Below, piece by piece: positions 63,034 to 64,000 of a stretch of DNA of 64,000 bases. The notes under the pieces are model-generated. The model had not been told where the DNA came from and ran no database searches. It saw nothing but the letters and a program-made list of their open reading frames with translations. A program made the translations under genes and the position numbers. Numbering within the stretch: the stretch's first letter is position 1; each line of letters opens with the position of its first letter. The DNA comes from an uncultured bacterium (GTDB lineage: Bacteria; Myxococcota_A; Polyangia; Polyangiales; Houyiibacteriaceae): positions 1-64,000 of the forward strand of contig CALJDU010000003.1 of assembly GCA_938024995.1 (NCBI GenBank), in the 5' to 3' direction.

Positions 63034-63762
63034 CTAGAGCTTGCCGCGCTCCGCGTCCAAGCGGAGCTTCGGGACCATCATCACGGCCTCGGCAAAGATC
63101 TTTCGGCTCATCTTGCTTTGTCCGGCGCGGCGGTCGACGAAGATGATCGGAACCTCGGAGACGCGGAAGCCGCGACGGAGCGCACGGTAGGTCAGCTCGA
63201 CCTGAAACGAGTAGCCCTCGCTTCGCACTTCGTCGAGCTCGATCGACTCCAGTACGCGGCGGTGGAACGCTTTGTATCCGCTGGTCAGGTCGCGCACGGT
63301 GACGCCTAAAATCGCGCGGCTGTAGAGGCTCCCGCCTTTGCTGAGCAGGTGTCGTCCCGGACCCCAGCCTTCGACGCCGCCGCCGGGGATGTTGCGCGAG
63401 CCGATGACCAGGTCCGCGCCTGCCTCGAATGCCGCCAAGAAGTCAGGCAGGTAGCGAGGGTCGTGACTGAGGTCCGTGTCCATCTCGAAGAGGAGGTCGT
63501 ACCCATCTGCGACCCCGCGCTGGAAGGCCTGTACGTACGCGCTGCCCAGACCCATCTTGCGCGGCCGGTGCATGACCTTCACGCGCTTGTCGACCTTCGC
63601 GATCTGGTCGGCCAGCGCACCGGTTCCATCTGGGGAGTTGTCGTCCACCACGAGAACATGGACGTCGTTCAAGACGTCGAAGACGCCGTCCAGGAAGGGC
63701 GCGAGATTGTCTCGCTCGTTGTAGGTCGGCGTGACGATCAGGACTTTGGGGCGGTCGGCCAT
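63034..63762 (-). CDS. Polyprenol monophosphomannose synthase-like glycosyltransferase
   Basis: A 242-residue GT2-family protein: VLIVTPTYNERDNL, VLVVDDNSPDGT with the metal Asp pair, HRPRKMGLGSAYVQAF, FEMDTDLSHDP, VIGSRNIPGG and the C-terminal SGYKAFHRRVLE plus VPIIFVDRRAGQSKM. This is the DPM1-like layout (soluble catalytic subunit without the membrane helices). It moves a sugar, typically mannose, from a nucleotide sugar to a polyprenyl phosphate at the inner membrane. The ATG at 63762 (MADRPKVLI) follows GGGAG; an ATG at 63777 is also possible. Confidence 0.93.
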   Translation of the reverse strand: MADRPKVLIVTPTYNERDNLAPFLDGVFDVLNDVHVLVVDDNSPDGTGALADQIAKVDKRVKVMHRPRKMGLGSAYVQAFQRGVADGYDLLFEMDTDLSHDPRYLPDFLAAFEAGADLVIGSRNIPGGGVEGWGPGRHLLSKGGSLYSRAILGVTVRDLTSGYKAFHRRVLESIELDEVRSEGYSFQVELTYRALRRGFRVSEVPIIFVDRRAGQSKMSRKIFAEAVMMVPKLRLDAERGKL

Positions 63763-63851
63763 ACGCTCCCGCGTCATATCACGAGAGAGCCTCGTTGGGA
63801 TCTCGCCCGTCGCCACTTGAACGGAGCCCCGTTGTCCTGCATGTAACGGGC

Positions 63852-64000
63852 GTGAAGTGCTTTTCCCTGAGCTGGGCGACAGTCGCGTCGCTGATGGTCG
63901 CTTTCCTCCTCACGTCGTTCACCCCGTGTGAGGCGCATGCCCAGAGCCTCGAGGACCTCCGTCTCGAGCAGACCACGCTGGTCGCCGCGGGGGGGCCCTA
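63852..64000 (+). CDS. Start of a secreted protein, cut by the window edge
   Basis: A frame open from a GTG at 63852 to the end of the window (49 codons). It encodes a signal peptide with a hydrophobic core (SLSWATVASLMVAFLL) and a cleavage site AHA before QS, followed by the start of a mature part (LEDLRLEQTTLVAAG). The product is not known because the rest is outside the window. It is divergent from the glycosyltransferase gene. The start codon is uncertain. Confidence 0.6.
   Translation, partial: MKCFSLSWATVASLMVAFLLTSFTPCEAHAQSLEDLRLEQTTLVAAGGP

Noticed and set aside
62727..63146. A 139-codon plus-strand frame in the upstream region of the small membrane protein gene
   Set aside because: It starts inside the palindrome, overlaps the glycosyltransferase gene end, and is Arg/Ser-rich.

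Overview
The window is GC-rich DNA from a single bacterial chromosome segment. Its gene style is that of the Myxococcota, most likely a Polyangiales or Sandaracinaceae-like lineage. This is inferred from large secreted proteins ending in a MYXO-CTERM-like tail (Cys, hydrophobic helix, Arg cluster), many lipoproteins with MopE-type metal-binding and thrombospondin type 3 (TSP3) Asp-rich repeats, a DUF1592/DUF1588 plus DUF1552 pair, and a histone H1-like Lys-rich protein. No rRNA, tRNA, CRISPR array, transposase, integrase or phage gene was seen.

Layout. 0.2-6.4 kb: three overlapping genes for exported lipoproteins, one a 1553-residue zinc metallopeptidase and one RCC1-like; third-position GC looks lower here than in the rest. 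6.8-13.1 kb: a tightly coupled same-strand run (saccharopine-dehydrogenase-like oxidoreductase, radical SAM protein, alpha/beta-hydrolase lipoprotein, YhbY, sirtuin, lipase-maturation-factor-like protein). 13.2-21.6 kb: a small hypothetical gene, a MopE-repeat lipoprotein, a lipoprotein with three DsbA-like domains, a fusion of an H1-like Lys tail to a GNAT-like domain, a YbjN-like gene with pspA, and galT. 21.6-25.0 kb (minus): a RegB-like histidine kinase, an NtrC-type regulator and a small membrane protein. 25.1-30.7 kb (minus): a complete NAD-salvage operon pncB-prs-nadE-nrtR-pncA, with a candidate leaderless promoter overlapped by a candidate operator. 30.8-41.9 kb: surface proteins, namely an SBBP-repeat lipoprotein, a 2196-residue FG-GAP/TSP3 protein and a shorter paralogue next to it. 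41.9-48.3 kb: 3-oxoacid CoA-transferase subunits, a MAPEG protein, a class III aminotransferase, and the DUF1592/DUF1588 and DUF1552 pair. 48.6-55.3 kb: a glycine-rich beta-helix lipoprotein, an aminotransferase-GNAT-aminotransferase fusion, a hypothetical gene and an outer-membrane-type lipoprotein with PQQQY repeats. 55.5-64 kb: speA, hypothetical genes, a GMC oxidoreductase coupled to a zinc-finger CPBP protease, a small membrane protein behind a 23-bp palindrome, a polyprenyl-phosphate glycosyltransferase and the start of a secreted protein.

How the parts work together. The NAD operon recycles nicotinamide and nicotinate to NAD under its own Nudix-type regulator. The neighbouring sirtuin consumes NAD but lies in a separate operon. 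The kinase-regulator pair probably drives a sigma-54 promoter outside the window. The most unusual proteins are the H1-tail/GNAT fusion and the triple aminotransferase/GNAT/aminotransferase fusion, whose C-terminal aminotransferase module has lost its PLP lysine. All functional calls come from reading motifs by eye; no database search was possible.
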